Assembly: GCA_964022665.1 (NCBI GenBank) | Contig: CAXIDF010000001.1 | Span: forward strand, 496,001-560,000 | Direction: 5' to 3' | DNA length: 64,000 nucleotides | DNA from: Haliea sp964022665 | Lineage (GTDB): Bacteria; Pseudomonadota; Gammaproteobacteria; Pseudomonadales; Halieaceae | Shown: positions 7,530 through 17,044 of the stretch, in pieces | Layout: each line of letters begins with the position of its first letter | How positions within the stretch are numbered: position 1 is the stretch's first letter | The notes under the pieces: model-generated | Told to the model about the DNA's origin: nothing | What the model saw: the letters and a program-made list of their open reading frames with translations, nothing else | The model's database searches: none | Made by a program: the position numbers and the translations under genes

Positions 7530-10360
7530 AGCCCCAGCCTCCGCCGATAGGCGCGGCGTCGCAGCAGGGTGCGCAGCCGGTGCACAGCGGCCAGCGTCAG
7601 CAACCACGCCACGGCGCAGGCGTAATTCAGGTATTCGATCCACTGCTGCGCCTCGCGGCTCATCGGAGGCAGTGTGCGGTTGAAGTGTGCCCGGTTGCGG
7701 ATAGCCAGCAGTGATGCATCCTGCAGCGACCACTCCAGGGTGTTCATGAACAGCGCCAGCGGGCTCAGGTACTGGGTGCCCGCCGCCGCGACCATCGCAT
7801 TGAGCATTTGGTCATCCATGAAGTCGTTGGAACTGAACACCACCAGGCGCGCGGACTCCGCCGATTGCTTGATCAGGCCCCTGGCCCCGGATTCGTTGTC
7901 CGTCTCCAACGGCGGTGCTCCCCGCGCAGCAAAGGCGGATGTGAAACGGCCCTCCAGCACGGCGCCGAGAACGAAGCTGTCGCGCACGCCTTCCACGGGG
8001 AACTGTGGGCCGCCCTGGCCGTCCTGTTGCGGCAGTATGTCGCGGTTAGCGGAGGCCCAGGCCTGCCCGGTGCTGCGCAACAGGGTTGTGCTGCGCAGAC
8101 CCGGTACCGGCTGAATCTCCATCGGCACTGCCCAGCCGAAGGTCAGCTGCGGTAAATTGGCGGTAATCGGGTGGCCGGGGTTCAGGGCGGGCGGCCTGAT
8201 GTCGAGAAAGTACGGGTAATCGATCATTTGTACATCGCGAAACTCGTAGTCACCCACCCGGCGCAGCACAGGTGCGGGGAATGGCGCATTCCGCTCATCC
8301 AGCACCAGCCTGGGCGCGAGGTGTATGCCGTGTGTCGCCAGCCAGGTGTCCAGCCCGCTCGGGTAGTCCAACAGGCGCATGTCACCGTTACTGAGTTCGA
8401 CACTGAACGGCGAAGTCGCCAGCACCACGGTGCCGCCGCGCATCAGGAACTGGTCGATGGCGAACAGGCTGGCGGCATCCAGCTCCAGCGGCGCGACCAC
8501 TGCGAGTATGTCTGCATCGGGGTCGACACCGCCATCCCTGAGCTGTTCGGCACGAATGCTGTAGTCCCGCGTGATGGCCTGTTCCAGATTGGTAAAGGTG
8601 GGTGCACCGAGGTGAAAGCGCGCCATCTGCTCGTTCAGTTCCGGCGCGGCCAGCGCGACTGTTCGGGTCAGCCCGCCGGCGAAGCGGCGCAGTCCCGCCT
8701 CCAGGACGGTAACAAAGTCATCCGCCTCGAAGGCATCGGTGGGCAGCTGCACCACCTGCCGCTCATCTTCCAGGGTCAGGTAGAACCAGAAGCGCTGCTC
8801 GTCTCCCAGCCCGGCAATCATGGGCTGAAATCCCCAGGTGTCGGCGAGGTGCCTTGCCAGTGCACCGTCGTTTGCCTCGGGCTCCTCGAAGCGATAGCTG
8901 AACTTGCCCGCGGATTTTTCCACCTGTGCATTGAGGTGCACCTGAATGGCATCGCGATAGTGGCGCAGTCGCTCGGGCAGCAGCGCGTGGGGTGAGACAT
9001 AGGCCACCAGTTCGATCGGCTGGTCGATAGTGCGGAACAGGTCGTCGCCGAGCTGGTAATTCTGCAGCACATCACGAATTGCCCGGGTCAGGTCAAACTC
9101 GGGATTGCGCAGGCGGACTTCGGCTTCGGTATTGCCCGCCGTGCGCACATCGATGAGGTCGGTAAATCCGAGGGTGGTGAACTCGTCGCCGTATTGCACC
9201 AGCACGTGAAACCAGGCATTGACCAGGGTCGACTGATAGCGGTCTGCCACCTGCAGCGGGGTGGCGCTCATCTCGTAGCGGTCCCGGGCCTCGCGTTCCA
9301 GTTCGGGCCGTCTGGCCGGGTCGATGAACTCCACTCGCACCCCGCCGCCACTGGCGCTGGCGTACTCCTCCATCAGGTCGCGCAGCTGCGGCACCAGCGG
9401 TGCCAGCAGGGGGTGTGTGCGTTCACTGAAATAGCCGCGTATCAACAGGGGTTCGTCCAGCCGCGCAAGAAGCTCTTTGGTGGTGCTGGAAAGTGAGTAC
9501 AGCTTGCCTTCGGTGACATCCAGGCGCAGGCCAGACAGCGGCTGCAGCCACACATTGGCCAGCAGGAGGTTGCTCAGGAGCAGAACGATGGCAGCCGCGG
9601 CACGGCGCTGTTTTGGGCTGCGAGCATCCGGGGCGCGGCGCTCGCGCTCCAGACTGAAGGCGTTGAGGGCGAGAAAGCCGATGACAAGACTCAGGCCCCA
9701 GGCCAGATCGCGCAAGTCGAGCACGCCGCGGGTGACATTGTCGAAGCGCGCACCACTGCCCAGCAGGCGCAGCCACTGGGCAGCGCTGTCGTTGGCGAGG
9801 CCGGTGAGGGTGCTGCTGCCGATCAGGTACAGCAGGCCGCACACCAGGCTGCTGCCAATCAGGCTGACGATGGGGTTATCGGTGCGCGCCGAGACAAACA
9901 GCCCGATGCTGATATACACCGCCCCCAGCAGAAGCGAGGCCAGATACCCGGCAGCCACCGGCCCCCAGTCCAGGTCGGCCATCAGCGCCGCGCTGACTGG
10001 CAGAGGCAGGGTGGCCAGTAGAGCTAGCAGCAGCAAGCCGCTACAGGCAAAAAACTTGCCCAGCACGAATCGCCAGATACCCACGGGCTGCACCAGCACA
10101 TGCTCCAGTGTGCCGGTGCGGCGTTCCTCGCTCCACATGCGCATGGTCAGTGCCGCGCTGAGTGGAATCAGCAGCAGCGGCATCCAGTCAAACAGCGGGC
10201 GCACATCGGCGATATTGCGGGCAAACCAGGATTCCACCCAGAAGAAGATAAACAGGGTGAGTCCGGCAAACGCGGCGAGAAACAGCCAGGCCACCGACGA
10301 ACCGAAGAACAGCCGCACTTCTTTCTGTGCAACGCGACGGATGACGCTGTTTGTCGTCAC
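7526..10360 (-). CDS. Fused ABC-2 permease and GldG-like auxiliary protein
   Basis: A 944-residue protein joining two units that are separate in many genomes. Residues 1 to about 245 form an ABC-2-type permease with about six membrane helices and the typical EERRTGTLEHVLVQPV coupling segment. From about 285 onward, a hydrophobic anchor (AIVLLLSNLLLANVWL) leads into a long GldG/ABC_transp_aux domain, and a final helix (WLLTLAAVHRLRTLL) returns to the membrane. I chose GTG 10360 because it overlaps the stop of the ATPase gene as GTGA and starts MTTNSVIRRVAQKE, close to family N-termini. With the ATPase it should form a complete exporter; the cargo is unknown. Confidence 0.85.
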   Translation of the reverse strand: MTTNSVIRRVAQKEVRLFFGSSVAWLFLAAFAGLTLFIFFWVESWFARNIADVRPLFDWMPLLLIPLSAALTMRMWSEERRTGTLEHVLVQPVGIWRFVLGKFFACSGLLLLALLATLPLPVSAALMADLDWGPVAAGYLASLLLGAVYISIGLFVSARTDNPIVSLIGSSLVCGLLYLIGSSTLTGLANDSAAQWLRLLGSGARFDNVTRGVLDLRDLAWGLSLVIGFLALNAFSLERERRAPDARSPKQRRAAAAIVLLLSNLLLANVWLQPLSGLRLDVTEGKLYSLSSTTKELLARLDEPLLIRGYFSERTHPLLAPLVPQLRDLMEEYASASGGGVRVEFIDPARRPELEREARDRYEMSATPLQVADRYQSTLVNAWFHVLVQYGDEFTTLGFTDLIDVRTAGNTEAEVRLRNPEFDLTRAIRDVLQNYQLGDDLFRTIDQPIELVAYVSPHALLPERLRHYRDAIQVHLNAQVEKSAGKFSYRFEEPEANDGALARHLADTWGFQPMIAGLGDEQRFWFYLTLEDERQVVQLPTDAFEADDFVTVLEAGLRRFAGGLTRTVALAAPELNEQMARFHLGAPTFTNLEQAITRDYSIRAEQLRDGGVDPDADILAVVAPLELDAASLFAIDQFLMRGGTVVLATSPFSVELSNGDMRLLDYPSGLDTWLATHGIHLAPRLVLDERNAPFPAPVLRRVGDYEFRDVQMIDYPYFLDIRPPALNPGHPITANLPQLTFGWAVPMEIQPVPGLRSTTLLRSTGQAWASANRDILPQQDGQGGPQFPVEGVRDSFVLGAVLEGRFTSAFAARGAPPLETDNESGARGLIKQSAESARLVVFSSNDFMDDQMLNAMVAAAGTQYLSPLALFMNTLEWSLQDASLLAIRNRAHFNRTLPPMSREAQQWIEYLNYACAVAWLLTLAAVHRLRTLLRRRAYRRRLGL

Positions 10361-11295
10361 GGTCCCGGCTTCCCCGACGTTGCTTCCCGGAAAATACTGT
10401 CGAGGTCGCGCAGCTGTGGCTGCAGCTGAAAGAGGCTGGCGCCCGCTCGCACCACACATTGCGCGATGTTGTTTGCCGCGGTGTCCGCGTCTGCATTCTC
10501 GCGCAGCGTGAGCACCCAGCTTTCACCCTCGGCGATGTCTGCGCGTGGATGTACTGCGGCAATTTGCGGCAGTCGGCGCAGCCAGCGCTCCAGTTCGGGC
10601 TCTTCGGTGCCGGCGCGCAGCACCAGCGTGCGGCTCTCGCGCAAGGTCGAGAGGGGCGCATCCAGTACCAGGCGCCCGGCGGCCATGACCAGCACCCGGT
10701 CGCACACCGCCTCAACCTCCTGCATGATGTGAGTGGACAGTATCACGGTGGCGCGTCGCGCCAGACGTCGCAGCAAGTCGCGCATTTGCGCCGTTTGCCC
10801 GGGGTCAAGGCCGTTGGTGGGCTCGTCGAGTATCAGCAGTTGCGGTTGCCCGAGGATGGCCTGGGCCACACCCACGCGCTGACGCAGGCCGCGGGAGAGC
10901 TGGCTGATCGGGTCCAGCGCGCGTTCCCCCAGTGACGTGGCGGCAATGGCCTCCTGCAGCGCGAGCGGGCGCTCACGCCGTGGAATACGTTTCAGGGTTG
11001 CGACGTAGTCCAGGTAGTCCGCTACCAGCATTTCCGGATAAACGGGCAGGTGTTCCGGCAGGTAGCCCAGGGTTGCCTGTACCTGTTGGGGATTGTTTGC
11101 CATATTGATACCGGCAATCGTGACAGTGCCGGCAGACGGTTCCAGGTAGCCGCTGAGCATGCGCATGATGGTGGTCTTGCCGGCGCCGTTGTGGCCCAGT
11201 AGCCCAACCACTTCGTTGGTGCCTATCGCAAACGAAACATTGTCTACGGCCTGCGTGCTGCCGTAACGGCGGGACAACGATTCGACGGCGATCAT
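10357..11295 (-). CDS. ABC transporter ATP-binding protein (GldA-like)
   Basis: A 312-residue ATPase with Walker A GHNGAGKTT (Lys40), signature LSRGLRQRVGVAQA and Walker B LLILDEPTNGLDP, followed by the H-loop STHIMQEVEAVCD. It has the C-terminal extension usual in ATPases of ABC-2 exporters. It powers the adjacent fused permease, to which it is coupled by a four-base GTGA overlap. The start ATG 11295 (MIAVESLSRRYG) matches family N-termini; a longer frame reaches into the glutathione reductase gene. Only 19 bases separate it from that gene, so gor and the transporter may share a transcript. Confidence 0.93.
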   Translation of the reverse strand: MIAVESLSRRYGSTQAVDNVSFAIGTNEVVGLLGHNGAGKTTIMRMLSGYLEPSAGTVTIAGINMANNPQQVQATLGYLPEHLPVYPEMLVADYLDYVATLKRIPRRERPLALQEAIAATSLGERALDPISQLSRGLRQRVGVAQAILGQPQLLILDEPTNGLDPGQTAQMRDLLRRLARRATVILSTHIMQEVEAVCDRVLVMAAGRLVLDAPLSTLRESRTLVLRAGTEEPELERWLRRLPQIAAVHPRADIAEGESWVLTLRENADADTAANNIAQCVVRAGASLFQLQPQLRDLDSIFREATSGKPGP

Positions 11296-11314
11296 GCGGG
11301 AACCGTTGGCTCGC

Positions 11315-12673
11315 TCAGTCTTCGTGCCAGGGCTCGCGCATGGTGACGAACTCTTCGGCGGCGGTGGGGTGAATGCCAATCGTGGTGTCGAACAGGGCCT
11401 TGGTCGCACCGGCGCGCAGGGCGATGGCCATCCCCTGCACAATTTCCCCGGCGTCCGGGCCCATCATGTGCAGCCCCACCACGCGGTCGCTGGCCTTGTC
11501 GACGATGAGCTTCATGAACGTATGTTCGTCGCGGCCGCTGATGGTGTGTTTCATCGGGCGGAACGTGGCTTTGAACAGGCGAATATGGCCGAATTTGGCG
11601 CGCGCCTGTTCTTCGGTGAAACCGACCGTGCCGATATTGGGCTGGCAGAATACGGCGGTGGGAATGAAGTCGTAATCGACCTGCTGGCCTGCTTCGCCAA
11701 ACTGGCGGCGTGCGAACGCCATGCCCTCCGCCAGTGCGACGGGTGTAAGTTCCATGCCGCCGGTCACATCACCCAGGGCGAAGATGCCGGGCTCGTCAGT
11801 CTGGAAGTGCTCGTCCACGGCGATGGTGCCGAACTCAGTCAGCTTGACGCCGACCTGTTCCAGGCCCAGGCCATCCAGGTGCGGTTTGCGCCCGGTCGCG
11901 TAGAGCACGGCATCGGCGGTGAGTCGCGTGCCGTCCGTGAGTTCCAGTTCCAGGCCATCCGCGCCACGAGTGATGGATTCCACATTGACTTCAAAGCGCA
12001 GGTCGACGCCGGTCTTGGCAATTTCCCGCGCCGCGTGGGCGCGAATGTCTGCATCGAATCCGCGCAGGAACAGTGGGCCGCGATACAGCTGCGTGACGCG
12101 GGAACCCAGTCCGTTGAATATGCCGGCAAACTCCACGGCAATATAGCCGCCGCCCACGATGACCAGACGCTCGGGGAAGTGCTCCAGATCGAACACTTCA
12201 TTGGAGGTAATGGCCAGCTCGCTGCCCGGGAACTCCGGAATATGCGGCCAGCCGCCGGTGGCGATGAGAATCTTGCCGGCGCTGTACTCGCGCTCGCCAA
12301 CAGCCACAGTGTTGGCATTCACAATGCGTGCCCGACCGTCGATGACGTCGGCGCTGGCCCCCTTGAGCATCTTGCGGTAGATCGCGTTCAGTCGGGAAAT
12401 TTCGGTCTTCTTGTTGTCGCGCAGCGTCGCCCAGTCGAAGGCGGGCTTGCTGCTGTCCCAGCCGAACCCCTGTGCGTCTTCAAAGGCCTTGCCGAACTCC
12501 GAGGCGTAAACGTAGAGCTTCTTCGGTACGCAGCCAACGTTGACGCAGGTGCCGCCCATGTAGCGGTCCTCGGCGATCGCTACGCGCGCGCCGAAGCTTG
12601 CTGCGATGCGCGCCGCGCGCACGCCGCCGGACCCCGCGCCGATCACAAAAAGGTCGTAGTCTTTCTCGCTCAC
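11315..12673 (-). CDS. gor: Glutathione-disulfide reductase
   Basis: A 452-residue FAD-dependent pyridine nucleotide-disulfide oxidoreductase. The FAD motif GAGSGGVRAAR is at residues 12-22, the redox-active pair is Cys43/Cys48 (GGTCVNVGCVPKK), and the C-terminal active-site HPTAAEE is at about residue 435. The NADPH domain has GGGYIAVEFAGIF followed by an arginine (LYRG), as expected for NADPH rather than NADH. It recycles oxidised glutathione in the cytosol. Length matches bacterial Gor (about 450). It is divergent from the DUF481 gene and may be the first gene of the transporter operon. Confidence 0.95.
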   Translation of the reverse strand: MSEKDYDLFVIGAGSGGVRAARIAASFGARVAIAEDRYMGGTCVNVGCVPKKLYVYASEFGKAFEDAQGFGWDSSKPAFDWATLRDNKKTEISRLNAIYRKMLKGASADVIDGRARIVNANTVAVGEREYSAGKILIATGGWPHIPEFPGSELAITSNEVFDLEHFPERLVIVGGGYIAVEFAGIFNGLGSRVTQLYRGPLFLRGFDADIRAHAAREIAKTGVDLRFEVNVESITRGADGLELELTDGTRLTADAVLYATGRKPHLDGLGLEQVGVKLTEFGTIAVDEHFQTDEPGIFALGDVTGGMELTPVALAEGMAFARRQFGEAGQQVDYDFIPTAVFCQPNIGTVGFTEEQARAKFGHIRLFKATFRPMKHTISGRDEHTFMKLIVDKASDRVVGLHMMGPDAGEIVQGMAIALRAGATKALFDTTIGIHPTAAEEFVTMREPWHED

Positions 12674-12744
12674 AGTTCTCTCTCCCGGTTAGAGCAGCCA
12701 GTTTATCAGCCCTTGAGCATACAGATAAGGTGAAACAAATCCTG

Positions 12745-12753
12745 TATTATACT
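12745..12753 (+). promoter_or_regulatory. Possible -10 region upstream of the DUF481 gene
   Basis: The AT-rich TATTATACT lies about 33 bases before the DUF481 start in otherwise GC-rich DNA and resembles overlapping sigma-70 -10 hexamers. I do not see a convincing -35 at the right spacing, so this is tentative. Confidence 0.35.
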
Positions 12754-12785
12754 CGGCGCATTTTGAATTGAAGGAAATAGGAAAC

Positions 12786-13826
12786 ATGAAGCGGATTATT
12801 CACTCTTTGCGCCCGGCCGTGGTTGCCGTCGCGCTCGCGGCGGGCGCGCTCGCCGGCAGTGCACTCGCGGCAGACGAAATCGTGTTGAAGAACGGTTCAC
12901 GCATTCTGGGCACAGTGACCGGGGTGCGCGATGGCGTGGTAACCGTGGACACCGAGTTTGCCGGCACGCTCAAGGTGCAGCAGGATCAGGTCGAGAGCTT
13001 GCGCAGCAACGAGTCGATCGTGCTCAAGCTAGCTGACGGTACGGTTGTTGAGGAGCCTTCGCTGCGTGTAGAAGAAGAAACACTGCTGCTGGCATCGGAG
13101 AACGCACCGGTTGCCACGTACCCGCTGACCGACCTCGCGATCAGCAACCCACAGCCCTGGGAGCTGGGGCACGGCTACCGTTGGAAGGGCCAGGTCAGCC
13201 TCGCACTGGAGATGCAGCGCGGCAATACCGACACCGATGAACTGGACTACGGTATCGAGAGCATCTGGCGCAGTCTGGAAGACCGTTACACGGTGCGCTT
13301 TGATGGCGAAGAAGACGAAGCGAATGGCATCAAGAACGCGGAGAACTGGACGGCTCTGGGCAAATACGATCGCTTCCTCGAGGGGCCGCTCTACTGGGGC
13401 GTGAACGCCTCGGCCGAACACGACAAGTTCTCCGATCTCGATCTGCGCTATTACGTGGGTCCCTACATCGGGCGCCAGTTCCACGAAAGGCCGTTGTTGA
13501 CGCTTTCCGCTGAAGTGGGTGGTGTGTATGTCGATGAGGACTACATCGTTGCCGAAGACCAGGATTATCTGGGTATGAACTGGTCGGTGGATGCCACCAG
13601 CAACTACATCAGCGAGGACTCCCAGCTGTACCTCAAGCACACCGGCATCTGGAACCTGGACCAGACCGAGGATGTGATTCTGGACCTGACCCTGGGCCTG
13701 TCATTCCCGCTGCTGTTCAACATCGACGGGGCGGCGGAAATTCTGCTCGAGTACGATTCCGGTCTGCCCCCCGAGGTTGATAAGCTGGACCAGACCTACC
13801 GTTTCCGCGTGGGTTACAGCTGGTAA
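12786..13826 (+). CDS. DUF481 family outer-membrane beta-barrel protein
   Basis: A 346-residue exported protein. Residues 1 to about 34 form a Sec signal peptide ending ALA|AD. Residues 35-85 (EIVLKNGSRILGTVTG) resemble the small LSm-like beta domain that precedes DUF481, and the rest alternates beta-strands typical of the DUF481 barrel (YGIESIWRSLEDRY), ending with VGYSW and its terminal aromatic residue. The role of DUF481 proteins is not established. The start ATG 12786 has a Shine-Dalgarno AAGGAAATAGGA. Its stop lies one base from the end of the convergent DAHP synthase gene. Confidence 0.85.
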   Translation: MKRIIHSLRPAVVAVALAAGALAGSALAADEIVLKNGSRILGTVTGVRDGVVTVDTEFAGTLKVQQDQVESLRSNESIVLKLADGTVVEEPSLRVEEETLLLASENAPVATYPLTDLAISNPQPWELGHGYRWKGQVSLALEMQRGNTDTDELDYGIESIWRSLEDRYTVRFDGEEDEANGIKNAENWTALGKYDRFLEGPLYWGVNASAEHDKFSDLDLRYYVGPYIGRQFHERPLLTLSAEVGGVYVDEDYIVAEDQDYLGMNWSVDATSNYISEDSQLYLKHTGIWNLDQTEDVILDLTLGLSFPLLFNIDGAAEILLEYDSGLPPEVDKLDQTYRFRVGYSW

Positions 13827-13827
13827 A

Positions 13828-14904
13828 TCAGGCGGGCTGGTTGCGGCGCACGGCTGCCGCCAGCTGTTCCAGCAGGGGTATGGTGTGTTCCAGTGCCAGG
13901 CAGGCATCGGTAATGCTCTGGCCGTAAGTGAGTTGCTCGCGGGCCGCGATGGGCTGGTTGCCCGCCACCAGGTGACTCTCCAGCATCACGCCGCGAATCG
14001 CCCGTTGCCCCCGCTCCATCTGGTCGCAGAGTGATGACACCACCACCGCCTGGCGCGCCGGGTCCTTGTCGCTGTTGCCGTGACTGCAATCCACGATCAG
14101 CGATGCGGGCAGCTCGTGTTGGGCCAGCGCAGTCGCCGCGGCGTGCACTGCCTCGGCGTGATAGTTCGCGCCGGTGGCACTGCCGCCGCGCAGGATCAGA
14201 TAGCCGTGCGGATTCCCGGTGGAATGGAGAATGGCCGGCGTGCCTTCCTTGGTCAGCGATGGAAACCAATGGCTGTGGCGGGCGGAGCGAATGGCGTCGA
14301 TGGCCACATCGATGTTGCCGTTGGTACCATTCTTGAAGCCCACGGGCATGGACAGGCCTGAGGCCAGTTCACGGTGTATCTGACTTTCCACGGTGCGCGC
14401 GCCAATGGCGCCAAAGCTCACCAGGTCGGCGTAGTACTGGCCGAAGGTGGTATCGAGAAATTCGCTGGCTGCGGGCAGGCCGAGTGCGGCCACATCCAGC
14501 AGTACGCGTCTGGCCTGCCGCAGGCCCTTGTTGATACGGAAACTGCCATCCAGGTCCGGATCATTGATCAGTCCCTTCCAGCCCACGACCGTGCGCGGTT
14601 TTTCAAAATACACACGAAGCACCGGCAGGATGGCGTCACTGAGCGGGGCGCAAGCGGTTTGCAGTTGGCTGGCAAATTCCAGCAGCGCAGCGGGGTCGTG
14701 TACCGAGCAGGGGCCCACGATCGCCAGCAAGCGGCGATCTTCACCGTCGAGTACACCCTCGATGGCTCGCCGAGCGCCGGCGATCTCGTGGCGCTGTGCA
14801 GAGGGCAGAGGTAACTCCTCGGCCAGCACCCAGGGCGTTATCAGCGGTTGTGCACCATGAATGCGAACATCGTCGGTGAGGTCTGCCGGGCTGTGGTCTT
14901 TCAT
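13828..14904 (-). CDS. 3-deoxy-7-phosphoheptulonate (DAHP) synthase, class I
   Basis: A 358-residue class I (AroG/AroF/AroH-type) DAHP synthase. Visible signatures are IVGPCSVHDP near residue 65, YFEKPRTVVGWKGLINDP with the lysine and arginine that bind phosphoenolpyruvate and erythrose 4-phosphate, and VDCSHGNSDKDP with a metal-binding histidine. It catalyses the first step of the shikimate pathway. The N-terminal DDVRIHGAQPLITP segment belongs to the allosteric arm, but I cannot tell whether Phe, Tyr or Trp inhibits it, so no paralogue name is given. I chose ATG 14904 (MKDHSPADL) by similarity in length to AroG (350 residues). Confidence 0.93.
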   Translation of the reverse strand: MKDHSPADLTDDVRIHGAQPLITPWVLAEELPLPSAQRHEIAGARRAIEGVLDGEDRRLLAIVGPCSVHDPAALLEFASQLQTACAPLSDAILPVLRVYFEKPRTVVGWKGLINDPDLDGSFRINKGLRQARRVLLDVAALGLPAASEFLDTTFGQYYADLVSFGAIGARTVESQIHRELASGLSMPVGFKNGTNGNIDVAIDAIRSARHSHWFPSLTKEGTPAILHSTGNPHGYLILRGGSATGANYHAEAVHAAATALAQHELPASLIVDCSHGNSDKDPARQAVVVSSLCDQMERGQRAIRGVMLESHLVAGNQPIAAREQLTYGQSITDACLALEHTIPLLEQLAAAVRRNQPA

Positions 14905-14984
14905 GGGAGTGCCGTCCGGAAAAAAGAGTGCTGCATTGTCACCCACCATCGCAGGTCCGACAAGTTGGAGCGGGGTGAGGCGGC

Positions 14985-16418
14985 TCAGCTGTTGGGCGCC
15001 TGCTCGCGCCGCGCTGCGATTTTTGCCTGCACGGCCTCCACGTGTGCCTTGCTACTCCGTACCCGGGAAATGATCCACAGGGCGACCAGCAGCGGCGGTA
15101 TAACACCCAGGCCGAGCGCGTAGACCAGGCCGTGCTGTGTCGCGAGCGGCACATCTCCCGGACGCATGCCGGTTTCCAGGCCGATGATATCCAGTGCCAG
15201 CCCGCCGTAGAGGGGCCCGGCGACCGTCGACAGCTTGCTGACAAAGTTGATGACCGAGAAGAATCCGGCTTCCTGGCGCACGCCATGGTCCAGCTCGTGC
15301 TCGTCGGTCAGGTCAGCCACAATCGACGTGCTGTTGACCAGACGCACCATGAACAGATACATGAACAGCAGCATGAAGACGAAGTTCAGCGCGAACACCA
15401 GATTCCCGCTGTCCGCGGGTAGCCAGCCGAAAAGCTGCAGTGGATACAGCCACAGGCAGTTGAGGATCAGGCCGGTGAGTGACAGCTGTACCAGACGCTG
15501 TTTGGAAAACCGCCGGCCCAGCGGGCCCATGGTGAGTATTGCCAGTGCCACGCCCAGAAGTGTGGGCAGGGAGAGGATGATGGAGATCTCGGCGGCGGAA
15601 AAGGCCCAGAAGAACGTCCACACCAGAATATTCAGCGTGCTGATGACACCGTAGGCGGTGGTGGCGGCAATATCGTAGCCGATGAGCAGGCGAAAATTGC
15701 GATTGCCCAGCGTGCGGCGCAGATCTGAAAACAGCGTCCACAGCGTTGTGTGGTCAGCCGCGCCGGGTTGTGCCACTTCCGGTTGTATGTGCCGCCGCGT
15801 GCCGACCGTACTGAGGGTGGCCATAACCCACACCACCGCGCAGGAAAGCATGCCGTAGAGCGGATAGCGCTCTGGATTGAAGCGGCCATCGACCCCGCCC
15901 TGCTCCGGAAAAATGAAGGTTAGCGCCAGTGCCGGCAGTAGTACGGCACTGAGAAACATGAACCCCATACGCGCCCCAAGCACCTGGCTGCGCTCGTGAT
16001 AATCACGGGTGATCTCGGCGGACAGTGCAAGGTGGGGTATGGCGAAGGTGGTGACGAAGGTGCGCACCCACAGCGACCAGAAAAGCAGCCAGCCTGCGAG
16101 CCATGCGCTGTTGTCCACGACGGCCTGTGGCGGAGCGAACAGGCCGACAAAACCCAGCCCCAGCGGCAGTATGCTGAGGGCCATGAACGGATGACGGCGC
16201 CCATGGCGGCTGCGCAGGCGGTCGGAAAGTGAACCCACGAGAGGATCGGAGATGCCGTCCCACACCAGGCTCACGGCAATAATCAGGCCTGTGACTGTTC
16301 CGCTCAGGCCCAACACCTGAGTGTAGAACAGCAATATGAACATGGTGTACGCGGCTTCCTTGACCGCGCCCACGGCGCCGCCGGCACCGTAGGAGACACG
16401 CGTGCGCAGTGATGTCAT
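14985..16418 (-). CDS. GPH family sugar:cation symporter (MelB-like MFS)
   Basis: A 477-residue integral membrane protein with about twelve helices, of the glycoside-pentoside-hexuronide symporter family. It begins SYGAGGAVGAVKEAAYTMFILLFYTQVLG and has GISDPLVGSLSDRLRSRHGRR, the MelB-like loop between helices 2 and 3 with the conserved Asp-Pro. ELDHGVRQEAGFFS in the C-terminal half is another family block. It should import a sugar or related solute with Na+ or H+; the substrate is not shown. The zinc-ribbon gene ends 35 bases upstream on the same strand. Confidence 0.87.
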   Translation of the reverse strand: MTSLRTRVSYGAGGAVGAVKEAAYTMFILLFYTQVLGLSGTVTGLIIAVSLVWDGISDPLVGSLSDRLRSRHGRRHPFMALSILPLGLGFVGLFAPPQAVVDNSAWLAGWLLFWSLWVRTFVTTFAIPHLALSAEITRDYHERSQVLGARMGFMFLSAVLLPALALTFIFPEQGGVDGRFNPERYPLYGMLSCAVVWVMATLSTVGTRRHIQPEVAQPGAADHTTLWTLFSDLRRTLGNRNFRLLIGYDIAATTAYGVISTLNILVWTFFWAFSAAEISIILSLPTLLGVALAILTMGPLGRRFSKQRLVQLSLTGLILNCLWLYPLQLFGWLPADSGNLVFALNFVFMLLFMYLFMVRLVNSTSIVADLTDEHELDHGVRQEAGFFSVINFVSKLSTVAGPLYGGLALDIIGLETGMRPGDVPLATQHGLVYALGLGVIPPLLVALWIISRVRSSKAHVEAVQAKIAARREQAPNS

Positions 16419-16453
16419 GCAATCGCTCTCGCTGTGCTCGTTGCCGCCTGGTT

Positions 16454-16849
16454 CTAGCGAGAACCCTTGATCATGCTGCGAAAGCGGTCCATCAGTGTTT
16501 CGTGCTTGTAGTCGGTAAATTCGCCCGCATCCATGAACAGGCCGTGCTCGGCACAGGTTTCATACCAGATGTGCGGCTGTTTTGGGTCGGAGGTTTTTTC
16601 CATGTCCCGGTGACAGCGCGGGCAGGCGATGTCTTCCACAGAATCCCACTTGCGCCCGTCATCGGCGAAGCCCGTATCCACGGCATCGCCCATCCAGCGG
16701 GCTTTCAGCTGGTCAGCTTCGCCGGTGTCGAACCACAGTCCCAGACAGTGGCTACAGCGATCGACCGTGATGTCGCCGTAACTCACCTCGCTCATGCCAT
16801 GGCCGCACTTGGGGCACTTGAGGCTGTGTTGGTCCGGGTTGTATTCCAT
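16454..16849 (-). CDS. Small zinc-ribbon (zf-TFIIB) protein
   Basis: A 131-residue soluble protein with two cysteine-rich units. The first, CPKCGHGM and CSHCLGLWFDTGE (residues about 11-45), is a zf-TFIIB zinc ribbon. The second, CPRCHRDM, is followed by a CAEHG segment and repeats the pattern less completely. The start ATG 16849 (MEYNPDQHSLKCP) has a good Shine-Dalgarno, AGGAAG, and gives the expected length; a longer frame upstream has no recognisable content. The function is unknown; such proteins probably bind zinc and a protein or nucleic acid partner. Confidence 0.82.
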   Translation of the reverse strand: MEYNPDQHSLKCPKCGHGMSEVSYGDITVDRCSHCLGLWFDTGEADQLKARWMGDAVDTGFADDGRKWDSVEDIACPRCHRDMEKTSDPKQPHIWYETCAEHGLFMDAGEFTDYKHETLMDRFRSMIKGSR

Positions 16850-17044
16850 GTATCTTCCTGCTCGATGCTGTAGATGCGTGTGCGCGGCGGCGGGGACCGC
16901 GTGGCCGAGTCTAGCGCAGCGTTTCGCATTTGTCCCCCCTTCCGCGGGTCCGCCTTTTGTCGCGTCGCAGATGCTTCGCGCCGGATACTCGCGTGCGGGA
17001 AAAACTGGTAAATTCCCGCCTTTGACGTTGATCAGGTAGCCCGC

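Noticed and set aside
11294..12733. Plus-strand reading frame of 479 codons opposite glutathione reductase
   Set aside because: The opposite strand encodes complete Gor with all active-site residues; the antisense sequence has no domain.
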